Source: Flavobacterium aestivum
GTDB lineage: Bacteria > Bacteroidota > Bacteroidia > Flavobacteriales > Flavobacteriaceae
NCBI RefSeq assembly: GCF_026870175.2
Contig: NZ_CP113977.2
Coordinates: 2,790,001-2,854,000, forward strand
Direction of reading: 5' to 3'
DNA: 64,000 nucleotides
In this document: one piece after another, positions 1 through 8,800 of the stretch
Position numbering within the stretch: the stretch's first letter is position 1
How the letters are laid out: each line of letters opens with the position of its first letter
The notes under the pieces: model-generated
What the model was told of the DNA's origin: nothing
What the model saw: only the letters and a program-made list of their open reading frames with translations
Databases searched by the model: none
Translations under genes and position numbers: made by a program

Positions 1-46
1 TCAACTTGATAAAAAAATAAAAACATTTTTAAAACATTTTTAAAAT

Positions 47-79
47 AAAGCCCCCCCTAATTTTATTTGGGAGGGCTTT
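47..79 (-). terminator. Intrinsic terminator of the ammonium transporter gene
   Basis: A GC-rich hairpin pairs 47-57 (AAAG plus seven C) with 69-79 (GGGAGGGCTTT), with one mismatch and an AT loop. It lies about 50 bp beyond the stop of the minus-strand amt gene. The minus-strand sequence after it is T-rich, as expected of a Rho-independent terminator. Confidence 0.8.
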
Positions 80-128
80 ACAATTTTATAAAATAAGAGT
101 ATTTTTTTAGATATTTGTAAATTGATTT

Positions 129-1460
129 TTATAAAAATTCTCCGTGCTGAGAAATGTCTAATCCTAGTTCTTCTTTTTCTTCGGTTACCCTTAATGGCGT
201 AATTTTGTTTACAACATAGAATAAAATATACGACATGCTAAAAGCAAATACGGAAACGATTATCAAGGCGGTTAATTGATGAATAAAAAGGTTGGTTTCT
301 CCAAAAATAAGACCTTGTCCAGCACCTCCTTTGGCAACTAAACCGGGATAAACGGCACCAGATGCAAATACTCCGGTTAAAAGCATTCCTACCATTCCGC
401 CAACACCATGACAGGCAAATACGTCTAATGCATCGTCTATTTTTCCTTTAGGGAATTTACTCACTATTATGTTGCTTACAATGCTGCTTAGTATTCCTAT
501 GGTTATGGCGTGTGGAATGCTAACATATCCGGCTGCTGGTGTGATGGCTACCAGTCCTACAACGGCTCCAATACAAGCTCCCATTGCTGAAAGTTTATGT
601 CCCATAATTTTATCAAGAAACACCCAAGCCATAGAGGCAGCAGCGGCAGCTACGGTGGTGGTTCCTAATGCTTGTGCGGCAAGACCGTTGGCACCCATTG
701 CGGATCCTGCATTAAAACCAAACCAGCCAAACCATAATAATCCGGTTCCCAATAATACATAAGTAATACGCGCTGGGTTTGCTTTAGGAACTTTACGTTT
801 TCCAAGAAACATAGCTCCTGCAAGAGCTGCCCAACCGGCACTCATATGGACTACGGTTCCACCGGCAAAATCCAAGACACCTAAATTGAATAATATTCCT
901 TTTGGATGCCAGGTCATGTGGGCTAAAGGTGTGTATACAAATAATATAAACAATACCATAAATAGCATATAAGCCCAAAAACGGATTCGTTCTGCAAAAG
1001 CACCTGTAACAATAGCGGGTGTTATAATGGCAAATTTAGCTTGAAACAATGCGAATAGTAAAAATGGAATTGTAGGTGCCAATCCCCATGAAGTTCCCGT
1101 TCCTACACCTTGAAAAAATAAATTCGGGAGCGGATTTCCTATAAAGCCTCCTATAGAAGGACCAAATGATAACCCGAAGCCAATGACAACCCATATTACG
1201 GTTACTATTATCATGGCCATGAAACTTTGTAGCATGGTACTGATGACATTTTTTTTGCCGACCATGCCTCCGTAAAAAAAACCTAATCCGGGAGTCATCA
1301 ACAATACTAATGCCGAAGCAACCAGCATCCAGGCTATGTCGCCAGTATTGAAATTTGAAACTTCAGTAGGGTTTGTTGGGTTGTTGATTAAAAATAAATT
1401 AGAACAATAGGATAGAACCAAAATCGTGATAAGAATCACACTTAAAACTATTTTACGCAT
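129..1460 (-). CDS. amt: Ammonium transporter (Amt/MEP/Rh family)
   Basis: This 443-residue protein is a polytopic inner-membrane ammonium channel. It begins with a hydrophobic signal-like segment (residues 1-24) and then about eleven membrane helices. Family landmarks are visible: the first transporter helix near MLVASALVLLMTPGLGFFYG, the pore-region stretch AHMTWHPKG, the HMSAGWAALAGA helix and DDALDVFACHGVGGMVGM near the C terminus, which carries one of the paired pore histidines. The ATG at 1458-1460 gives the usual family length. A P-II gene (glnK) often accompanies amt, but any downstream partner would lie beyond the left edge. A strong hairpin follows the stop. Confidence 0.95.
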   Translation of the reverse strand: MRKIVLSVILITILVLSYCSNLFLINNPTNPTEVSNFNTGDIAWMLVASALVLLMTPGLGFFYGGMVGKKNVISTMLQSFMAMIIVTVIWVVIGFGLSFGPSIGGFIGNPLPNLFFQGVGTGTSWGLAPTIPFLLFALFQAKFAIITPAIVTGAFAERIRFWAYMLFMVLFILFVYTPLAHMTWHPKGILFNLGVLDFAGGTVVHMSAGWAALAGAMFLGKRKVPKANPARITYVLLGTGLLWFGWFGFNAGSAMGANGLAAQALGTTTVAAAAASMAWVFLDKIMGHKLSAMGACIGAVVGLVAITPAAGYVSIPHAITIGILSSIVSNIIVSKFPKGKIDDALDVFACHGVGGMVGMLLTGVFASGAVYPGLVAKGGAGQGLIFGETNLFIHQLTALIIVSVFAFSMSYILFYVVNKITPLRVTEEKEELGLDISQHGEFL

Positions 1461-1851
1461 TGTTTTGTTGTTTTAGAATTCAATGTGAAAATACAAAATG
1501 AATAACTACCCCCGTATTAAAAGAGGGGTTGATTTTTTATTTTTATTATTTTTTCATTTTGACCCCTATAAAATTAATAACAAGCAATTAAAATGTATTG
1601 TAAAATGGCGATAGCTTAATTTGAGTCTTTCTGTTTGGAATAAAAAAAAGGAATATTTTTTTTGATTTAAAGAGATATGGTTTATTTATGAAAGTAAATC
1701 ATTATAAAATTGATTAGTCAAAAAGACATTATTGCTGGATTTTATAAAGTAATAAAGATAGAAAGTAGAATTTTATGTATCTATGTTGTTTTATAAGAGA
1801 TAGATAGAGTTGAGTTTTGAGATGCAATCCAGAACTTAATGATACTGGTTT
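1461..1851. other. Intergenic region upstream of amt
   Basis: This 391-bp AT-rich spacer lies between amt and the next minus-strand gene and has no convincing ORF. It should hold the amt promoter and leader. The only structure I see is a small hairpin (ACCCC at 1508-1512 with GGGGT at 1525-1529) about 50 bp before the amt start. Nitrogen regulation could act here, but I recognise no operator. Confidence 0.4.
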
Positions 1852-2922
1852 TTATAGAACAAATCTAATATCTCCATCAAAATTAGTTGATTGATTCGTA
1901 AAAATATTCAATTGTTTTACAAGTGCATCCAAATCTTCTTTTGTATGGTGTGCGCTAATTACAATTCGGCTTAGTTTTCCTGAAGCTGTTGGGTAAGGGA
2001 ATGAGGTTGGAATGATTTTGTTTTCCAGTAATAAATACAGGAGGTCATTGTTGTCAAAATAAATAGCTGGATATTCTTTAACAAATGTAAATTCAGTATT
2101 AGGAATTAAATGATTTTCTACGTAGGATAAATTGAGTTGTAGTTTTTGTCTTTGTGATTCGTAAAGTTCTTGTGCGTTTATATAGGTTTCTAAAAAAGCA
2201 GGGTTCATTCCTGAGGCTCCTATAAAATTTTGTTGTTGCTTTAATTCGGTTATAAAATCCGAATCACTGGCAATAATACCACCCGTAAGTCCGAAAGCTT
2301 TTCCTAGTGAAGCAATGCTTATTTTTCGATACACATTTGGGAGTTGGTATTGATTAAGTACCCCATGACCTTGCTCACCCAATATTCCGATACTATGGGA
2401 TTCATCCAGAATCAAGGTGATTTCTTTATCCTTTGGAATTTCAAGTAAAATACTTAAATCAATTGGGGTAACTTCTAGAGATGGGATGGCATCTGCTACA
2501 ATTCCAATTTTAGAAACTGTAGGGTCAAAAAGAAAAGGATTTAATTTTTCGTTTTGAAGTAGAGGCAAAGAAAAGGGGTGCAGTAAAGCGGGATGAGTGT
2601 TGGGGAAATGAAAAACTAAATCTGTTGTTTGCTGCAATAATTCTAATGCTAGTTTACCGGCTAGCATACCAGAGGAAATGGTAACTGTAGCTTCAGTTCC
2701 TATTTGTTTTGCCAACAGATCCTCGGCCTTTTTGTAAACCTCCAACTGGATGTTAGCTGAACGGGAACTTCCGTAACCAGTTCCCCATTTTTGCAAACTT
2801 GCCAATAAAATGGTTTGAAACTCGGGCAGGGTAGTGACTCCCAAATAATTGGTTCCACCAAAGTAAAGGTGTTCTTCACCTTCAAGGGAAATTATTCGAT
2901 TAGGAATCTCAGTTACTTTCAT
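1852..2922 (-). CDS. PLP-dependent alpha-oxoamine synthase-like aminotransferase (AONS-like)
   Basis: This 356-residue fold-type I PLP enzyme resembles 8-amino-7-oxononanoate synthase and KBL. Visible landmarks are the glycine-rich start FGGTNYLG, GYGSSRSANI, the PLP aspartate/histidine block ILDESHSIGILGEQGHG, and the Schiff-base lysine K208 in SLGKAFGLTGG. It is shorter than a typical AONS (about 385). It ends the pair begun by the dipeptide epimerase, with only 4 bp between the genes, so co-transcription is likely. The partner suggests a role in cell-wall peptide or amino-acid turnover rather than biotin synthesis. The true substrate cannot be read from sequence. Confidence 0.8.
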   Translation of the reverse strand: MKVTEIPNRIISLEGEEHLYFGGTNYLGVTTLPEFQTILLASLQKWGTGYGSSRSANIQLEVYKKAEDLLAKQIGTEATVTISSGMLAGKLALELLQQTTDLVFHFPNTHPALLHPFSLPLLQNEKLNPFLFDPTVSKIGIVADAIPSLEVTPIDLSILLEIPKDKEITLILDESHSIGILGEQGHGVLNQYQLPNVYRKISIASLGKAFGLTGGIIASDSDFITELKQQQNFIGASGMNPAFLETYINAQELYESQRQKLQLNLSYVENHLIPNTEFTFVKEYPAIYFDNNDLLYLLLENKIIPTSFPYPTASGKLSRIVISAHHTKEDLDALVKQLNIFTNQSTNFDGDIRFVL

Positions 2923-2926
2923 GTTG

Positions 2927-3940
2927 TTACATTTTTAATACAGCACCAATTCCGTTGGAATCAGCGTAGCGTATGATTCCGTCTTTTATGGTAACACCAG
3001 TGGCAATATCTTCGGCTAATAATAATGCGCCATCCATATCTACATAATCTAATTCGGGCAATAAATGTGCAATGGCCGAAATTCCAACTGAGGATTCTGT
3101 CATGCAACCCACCATTGTTTTCATGCCTAAATGTTTGGCCTCGGCAATCATTCTTCGAGCTGGGGTAAGTCCACCACATTTTACTAGTTTGATGTTTACT
3201 CCATGAAAATGATTATGACATTTGGCAACATCTTCTTCTACAATACAACTTTCATCAGCAATAATTGGTAAGACAGAATGTTTGTAAACTTCTTTGTGAG
3301 CCGCCCATTGATCAGCTTTTATAGGTTGTTCGAGGAATTCGACCCCCAGTTTTTTTAATGCAATTGCATTACTTATGGTTTCGGTAACCGTCCAACCACA
3401 ATTAGCGTCAATCCGAAAACGGGCATTGGTATGTTTGCGTAATTCGGTAACAATAGCAATGTCGTCTTTGGTTCCCAATTTAATTTTATAAATAGGCCAA
3501 GGCATTTCTTTGAGCTTCATGACCATTTTCTCTATTTTGTCAATCCCAATGGTGTAATCAGTTTTTGGATTGTGCAAAGGAGAATTTCCCCATAACTCGT
3601 ATAATTTTTTGCCTTTTTTCTTGGCATACAAATCGTTGTAAGCCATGTCCAAGGCGCATAATGCAAACATATCATGTTTTAACAAAGCAAAAGCCCCATT
3701 CCAAAAATCCTCTGGAGTTTCATCAGTATGTGATTCTATAAAAGGGATTATAGCTTCCAGATTCGCTCTCATCGTATCTACAGTAATATTATAATACGGA
3801 TTCGAAGTTGCTTCGCCAAGTCCTGAAAAACCTTCGCTTTGTAATTCAACAATCAGTGTTGGTTGGACATCATGAGACTCTCTCGAAATCGTAAAAGTGT
3901 GTTTTAACTGTAATTTAAATGTGCGAATAATGATTTTCAT
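2927..3940 (-). CDS. Dipeptide epimerase (L-Ala-D/L-Glu epimerase type, enolase superfamily)
   Basis: This 337-residue enolase-superfamily protein is of the muconate-lactonising/dipeptide-epimerase subgroup. The KxK catalytic pair is K152/K154 (YKIKLG). The Mg2+ ligands are D178 (RIDANCGW), E204 (FLEQPI) and D229 (IIADES), and the opposite-face lysine is K251 (NIKLVKCGG). All catalytic residues are present, so it should be active. It likely epimerises L-Ala-D-Glu-type dipeptides released from peptidoglycan; exact dipeptide specificity is inference. The AONS-like gene follows after 4 bp. A long hairpin repeat lies upstream. Confidence 0.9.
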   Translation of the reverse strand: MKIIIRTFKLQLKHTFTISRESHDVQPTLIVELQSEGFSGLGEATSNPYYNITVDTMRANLEAIIPFIESHTDETPEDFWNGAFALLKHDMFALCALDMAYNDLYAKKKGKKLYELWGNSPLHNPKTDYTIGIDKIEKMVMKLKEMPWPIYKIKLGTKDDIAIVTELRKHTNARFRIDANCGWTVTETISNAIALKKLGVEFLEQPIKADQWAAHKEVYKHSVLPIIADESCIVEEDVAKCHNHFHGVNIKLVKCGGLTPARRMIAEAKHLGMKTMVGCMTESSVGISAIAHLLPELDYVDMDGALLLAEDIATGVTIKDGIIRYADSNGIGAVLKM

Positions 3941-3967
3941 AGGAGTAGGGTGTTAAATGAATGTAGG

Positions 3968-4024
3968 TTTTAGAGTGTAGATTTTAGATTTAAAATCCCA
4001 TATTCCAAAATCTACACTCTAAAA
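3968..4024. repeat. Hairpin-forming intergenic repeat
   Basis: An 18-bp perfect inverted repeat (TTTTAGAGTGTAGATTTT at 3968-3985, complement at 4007-4024) surrounds a 21-bp loop. A further degenerate copy of the same words (AAAATCTGCAATCTAAAAT) follows. It sits between two minus-strand genes without a strong T tract. It is the same style of word-repeat hairpin seen repeatedly in the kdp region. Confidence 0.8.
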
Positions 4025-4038
4025 TCTGCAATCTAAAA

Positions 4039-4416
4039 TTATTTCAATATATGTTGACTCAATATTTGGTATACTTCATTGATATTGTTGCCTCCTTTAC
4101 CAAATTGTTTCGCAATAGGAGTGTCTTCACCAGCTAACCAAATCTTCAACTCGGCATCCATGTCCAGGATTCCGGCGCTTTCTTTAGAGAATTTTTTTAT
4201 AGATGAGTATGGAATCGAAAGATAATCAACTTTACTTCCTACCAATTGTTTTTCGACCAAAATCAGTCTTTTATTTGTGAAAACAAACATATCCTTGATT
4301 ACTTTGTATCCTTTTTCAATTCTTTCGCCATCTATCATTAAAGGTTCAAATTCTTTCGAAAGATTTTCGATATTTACTTCCGATGCATTGCCCATAATGG
4401 CATTAAATAGTCCCAT
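4039..4416 (-). CDS. PH domain-containing protein (bacterial PH, YyaB-like)
   Basis: This 125-residue protein has no signal peptide. Its strand-rich core matches the bacterial pleckstrin-homology family: FEPLMIDGERIEKGYKVIKD, then FVFTNKRLILVEKQ, then VDYLSIPYSSIKKFSKES, and a closing helix INEVYQILSQHIL. The length is usual for these single-domain proteins. Their function is mostly unknown. The gene stands alone upstream of the epimerase pair, with a hairpin repeat between. Confidence 0.75.
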   Translation of the reverse strand: MGLFNAIMGNASEVNIENLSKEFEPLMIDGERIEKGYKVIKDMFVFTNKRLILVEKQLVGSKVDYLSIPYSSIKKFSKESAGILDMDAELKIWLAGEDTPIAKQFGKGGNNINEVYQILSQHILK

Positions 4417-4576
4417 TGTATTTTCTTTAAGTTATGAGTATCAAATTTAAATTAATTTACTTGTTTTAAAACTATAATTCCTAACAAAATTGGTATTCCA
4501 TCAAAAAAGAGTAGCTCTTTTGATTAAATTTTAAAGCCAAAATAGAACTGAAGAATAAAAAATATAAATTTCATTT

Positions 4577-4689
4577 GGGCGTAACCCCCGCTAGAAAAAA
4601 GGGCTAGTTACTTTGTCGGCATTGCCCTTTTCTCTAGCGGCGGTCGGGCTATCCGCGCTACTTTGGTAGCTTGCTTTTATCCCTTACGC
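4577..4689. repeat. Structured dispersed element (GGGCGTAACCC ... CGGGCTATCCGC ... TTACGC type)
   Basis: Within the 358-bp gap 4417-4774 lies a GC-rich island unlike its surroundings. An outer stem pairs GCGTAA (4579-4584) with TTACGC (4684-4689). Inside are a 17-bp hairpin (4588-4604 with 4624-4640, 16 of 17 paired) and a small hairpin GCTAC/GTAGC (4657-4661 with 4666-4670). The core GTCGGGCTATCCGCGCTA resembles, from memory, a sequence repeated in many Flavobacterium genomes. No coding potential is seen. It may be a REP-like or mobile non-coding element; the rest of the gap is featureless. Confidence 0.6.
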
Positions 4690-4774
4690 GAGCATGTACA
4701 AGAGACATAGGGGGAAACGAGGTTTTGTCTTTTTTGTAATTTTAGATTTCTATTGAGATTGTAGAATTGATAGT

Positions 4775-5383
4775 TTATTTATCTGTATAAAAGCGAACCA
4801 TAGGTCTGTTTTTTGAGGTTCTGTCTACAATTGTAAAACCGGCACGGTCAAAAGATTTATACAGTCCAATCCAGGCAAATGCGTCAGGAAGTTTTTCTTG
4901 TGTTGGGATGGTTGGGTATGCTTCTATGATTTTTATTTTTTCATGTTGTGCATATTTGGCAACAGCTTTTAAGAGTTCGACAGAAACACCTAATCTTCTA
5001 AAATTTTTGTCAATAAAAAAGCAGGGGATTGACCAAACCGCTTTGTTATCAATTCGTTTGTGAACTCTGGAGTTTTCAAGCTTTAAGAAATCTTCGCGTG
5101 GAGCAAATGCACACCAAGCGATGGGTTGTCCTTCATAAAAACCAAGAATCCCAGTTGGTTTATCGCTCCAAACAAGTTCTTTCATAGCAGTTTTGTTGCC
5201 ATTATTTGATTTGCCTTCGTCAAAATCTTGTTTTTTGAGTCTAAATGACATGCACCAACAGTTGCCACAAGCGCCTTTGTTGCCAAAAAGCTGAACAAAT
5301 TTAGCCCAGTTGTTTTTTGATAATGGTTCAAAAGTCAGTTGGTTCAAAAACTCATGGTCTATGGGTTGTTTTGTTTTTGTCAT
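4775..5383 (-). CDS. GNAT family N-acetyltransferase
   Basis: This 202-residue protein has the GNAT core. Visible elements are ILGFYEGQPIAWCAFAPRED (strands before the acetyl-CoA site), VWSIPCFFIDKNFRRLGVSVELLKAVAKYA (the R/Q-x-x-G-x-G/A-type pyrophosphate loop, here RRLGVS) and the C-terminal LYKSFDRAGFTIVDR. A cysteine-rich stretch GACGNCWCMSF near residue 40 is typical of a Bacteroidota/Firmicutes subgroup. The acetyl acceptor is unknown. A sequence shared with the racemase leader lies about 70 bp upstream of the start. Confidence 0.85.
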   Translation of the reverse strand: MTKTKQPIDHEFLNQLTFEPLSKNNWAKFVQLFGNKGACGNCWCMSFRLKKQDFDEGKSNNGNKTAMKELVWSDKPTGILGFYEGQPIAWCAFAPREDFLKLENSRVHKRIDNKAVWSIPCFFIDKNFRRLGVSVELLKAVAKYAQHEKIKIIEAYPTIPTQEKLPDAFAWIGLYKSFDRAGFTIVDRTSKNRPMVRFYTDK

Positions 5384-5453
5384 CCTTGTTTTATTTAGAT
5401 CAGAACTGTTGTAAATCCTTGTAATTGTTGATTGTTAGTGTTCAGTTGTTTGT

Positions 5454-5500
5454 TGAGATTGGTGAATGTATTGTAGACGACCTCCGCTAAACGAAAATAC
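5454..5500 (-). repeat. Shared leader element, copy 1
   Basis: A segment of about 47 bp contains ATTGTAGACGACCTCCGC and CGCTAAACGAAAATAC. It closely matches 12111-12158. Both copies lie 70-80 bp upstream of minus-strand starts (acetyltransferase and racemase), so they may be promoter or 5' UTR elements. This copy has lost the perfect GAGAT/ATCTC stem seen in the other. Confidence 0.55.
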
Positions 5501-5710
5501 GATTTTTTTTGAAATTATGTTTTTACTTATGATTTGGTCTAATCATTGAATTGACGATCCTTAATATTTTGATATATGATTTACATTATTATAAAATAGA
5601 TATTAAATGATCTTATTGTTATGTCTACCTGTTTTGTTATGTAAATATTTTCATTCTTTAAATTTTAGTTAAAAACTTACAAATATGTTTACACATGAGT
5701 CATTTTGTAA

Positions 5711-5718
5711 TATATTTG
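5711..5718 (+). promoter_or_regulatory. Candidate -7 box (TATATTTG) upstream of the RHS gene
   Basis: The 487-bp gap 5384-5870 has no gene. TATATTTG matches the Bacteroidota -7 consensus TAnnTTTG. No TTG sits at the expected -33 spacing, so support is partial. It would give a leader of about 145 nt before the RHS start at 5871. The rest of the gap is AT-rich and holds the shared leader element at 5454-5500. Confidence 0.35.
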
Positions 5719-5870
5719 CTGCAATTTGCAATTCCGTATTTCTCTTAGATAAAAACATATTATTTGCTAAATTATTGCTAATACGGTAAGATAGTGATTA
5801 GTTCTGAAGAAAATTAGAAGCACAATCCAAAATAAAAACTAGAAAAATAATTATTAAGCCCCTATTAATT

Positions 5871-8800
5871 ATGTTACTAACCGATAATCATTTGACCATT
5901 GTGGTGGGTATAGATATCCATTTTACGACTTTGCCCCCTTTTAATCCATTTCATCCCTACATAGGTATAGTCATTGACCCTTTTGATTATATTCCGTTTT
6001 TAGGTACTAATGTACATGTAAATGGTTTTAAACGCGGGAATTCTGACACCAGCGGGATTATAATTCCATTAGTGCATATTCCATTGTTTACACCGCCATG
6101 GCTTATGACACCGATTATCGGGCACGAGAGTATGAACTTTTTTGCTTCGAAAACCGTTTACTCAGATGGTACCCGAATGAGTCCTAAAGGACATATGCTG
6201 ATGACCTGTAATGATATAGGACTTCCGTTATCGCTATCAGTAGGAAAAGTCAAAGTAGGCAAGAAAATGTTGCCCTTTGCGCCAACATTATTTGCCCCAA
6301 CCTCATTTTCATTGCCAATTCCTACCGGAAAACCCGTAAAGATAGGTGGGCCTTATCCACCGGATTGGGGAGGAATGCTTACGGGCTTACTGGCCAGTAT
6401 AGGGTTTAGTACGCTATTAAAAAAGTTAAGAGGCCTTGCTAAAAAGTTTAAATTGAAAGGATCAAAAAGTCCCAAAGGACTTAAAGAGCCACTCCGAAAA
6501 TGTGCCCATGACCCTGTAAACCTTATAAATGGGGCAGTGATTTATGAAGGCAGTGATTTTGATATTACAAGCCCCATCTCCCTTAACTGGAAACGCAGCT
6601 GGTATTCCGATTCTGATTATGTAGGCTGGCTCGGCCATGGCGTACACTGTAATTATGATCGTGCGGTAGAATTATATCCCGAAGAGGATGCTTTGGGACT
6701 TCGTATGGAGGACGGTAGACTCGTAGCATTTCCTGCCTTGATACAGGAAGAAGAATTTTACCTGCGTGAGGAAAAAACAACTCTAAAAAGAACTCCAAAC
6801 GGTTACCAGGCCTACGATCATGACAGCAGACTTTTTTATGATTTTACCCTGTTTGATGGCAAAAAATACCAACTCACACAAATAGCCAATCATGATGGTT
6901 TAGCTATCGTTTTTGAATTCACAGGATATAGTTTAAGTAAAATTATTGATGTCTCGGGTAGAGAAATAAAAGTAAGCACCAAGTATGGATTCATCCAAAA
7001 ACTGGAACTCATAGCCCCAGAACAGGATGAACTATTAGTGGCTTATGAGTACGATGAGGACTACAATATGGTAGCGATTCTTGATGCTTTAAAAAATCCA
7101 ACAGTCATTGAATTTGAAAACCATTTGATGGTTAAGAAAACCGACCGCAACGGACAAACCTTTTACTGGGAGTATGATGCACAAAACAGGTGTATTCATA
7201 CTTGGGGAGATGGCGGCTGGCAGGAAGGCTGGATCGAATACCATACTGAAGAAGGTTATAACCGGAATACTGATGCCAACGGAGCGGTAACCACCTATTA
7301 TTACGAACCAAGCCAGCTTATAACCCAGATAAAAGACCCAATGGGCAACAGCATTTTTTATGATTATACTGAGTTTATGGAACTGTATCGCGAGATCGAT
7401 CAGGAAGGTCGCATCACTGGATTCAGTTACGACGATATGGGGAATAAAACAGGCACTACCTATCCAGATGGTACCGAAGAAATGATGTTGTATGATGACG
7501 AGAATCGTCCATCGATAGCCATAGACCCGGAAGGACAAAAAACAATCTATTTGTATAATGATGAAAAAGCACACCAGCTCAAAACCATAATAGCGCCAGA
7601 CAAGACCAGTACCCATTTTACCTATAATAAAAACGGGCTATTGGCAACTGTAGCCAAAAACAACAACCAACTCGAATTAGTTTACGACCAGCAGTACAAC
7701 CTAGTAGAATGGAGAGAAAACGACCAAAAATTAAAATCTTGGGAGTACAACCATAGAGGGCGTGTACGAGCGGTCTATACTCCGATGCAAATGGCGGATT
7801 ACTTTACCTATGATGCTCTGGACAGAGTGCAACAAATTGTGGAGAGAGACAGTAACATCATAGAGTTTAGTTACAACAATTATGATGAAGTAATAGCTCT
7901 AAAGGACAGCAAGAACAGTATCAAGTTTAGTTATACTCCAATGGGAAGTCTTGCCAGCAGAGAACAAAACGGCGTGAAAGTACGTTTTGACTACGACAAG
8001 ATGGAACAGCTAACAAGCATAAAAAATGAAGACAACGAAGCCTATTTTTTTGACCGAAACAAGGCTGGACATATCATAAAAGAAACCGCTTTTGACGGCA
8101 TCGTAAAAAAAATCAACTGTAACTTGGTAGGTGAAATAACCCGAATAGACCACGGAAGCGGGAAGTATACCGAGTACGAACAGGATGCTTTGGGACGCAT
8201 CACCAGAGCCGATTATCATGATGGTAGTTGGGAAACTTACACCTATAACAAAAACGGACTCTTAATAGAAGCCACTAACCAAAACGTGAGCATACGCTTA
8301 GAGCGAGATGCCAACGGACGCGTTGTACAGGAAACCCAAAAGCAAGCTTTAGATAAAGATGAGAATGCCATAATCCTTACCTCAACTTACAACGACTTAG
8401 GGCAGCGAATCAATATTAGCACTACATTGGGCGCTAACATAAACACCCATTATGACAAAAAAGGACAACTCGAGCGTATAGAAGCCCAAAGCAATGAACT
8501 CAAAGAGCAGCATAAGACTTGGGAGACCTCTCTAAAACGAGACGAATTGGGGCGTGAGATAGAGCGTTACGCCACAGGAGGGCTACACATAAAAACCAGC
8601 TATAATAGCAGTGGTAAGCAAAAAGAACAGGAAGTCTTTGCTAACGGCAAACGTACGGGCTCCCGTTATTACAACTGGGACACCAACCAGCAGCTGCGCA
8701 GTGCAGTAAACCAGCTTACCAAAAGTATGACCTATTTTGATTATGATGCGTTTGGTAATCTTGCCAGAGCTGATTACGATGGTAAAGGGGAATTATATAA

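Noticed and set aside
469..762. 97-codon plus-strand frame inside amt
   Set aside because: It is a reverse-strand shadow of alanine/glycine-rich membrane helices. The amt gene explains the sequence fully.
7089..7616. 175-codon open frame antisense to the RHS gene
   Set aside because: It lies wholly within the RHS core on the other strand. Its composition and translation (runs of F, I and W) follow from the RHS YD repeats, and nothing resembles a known domain.
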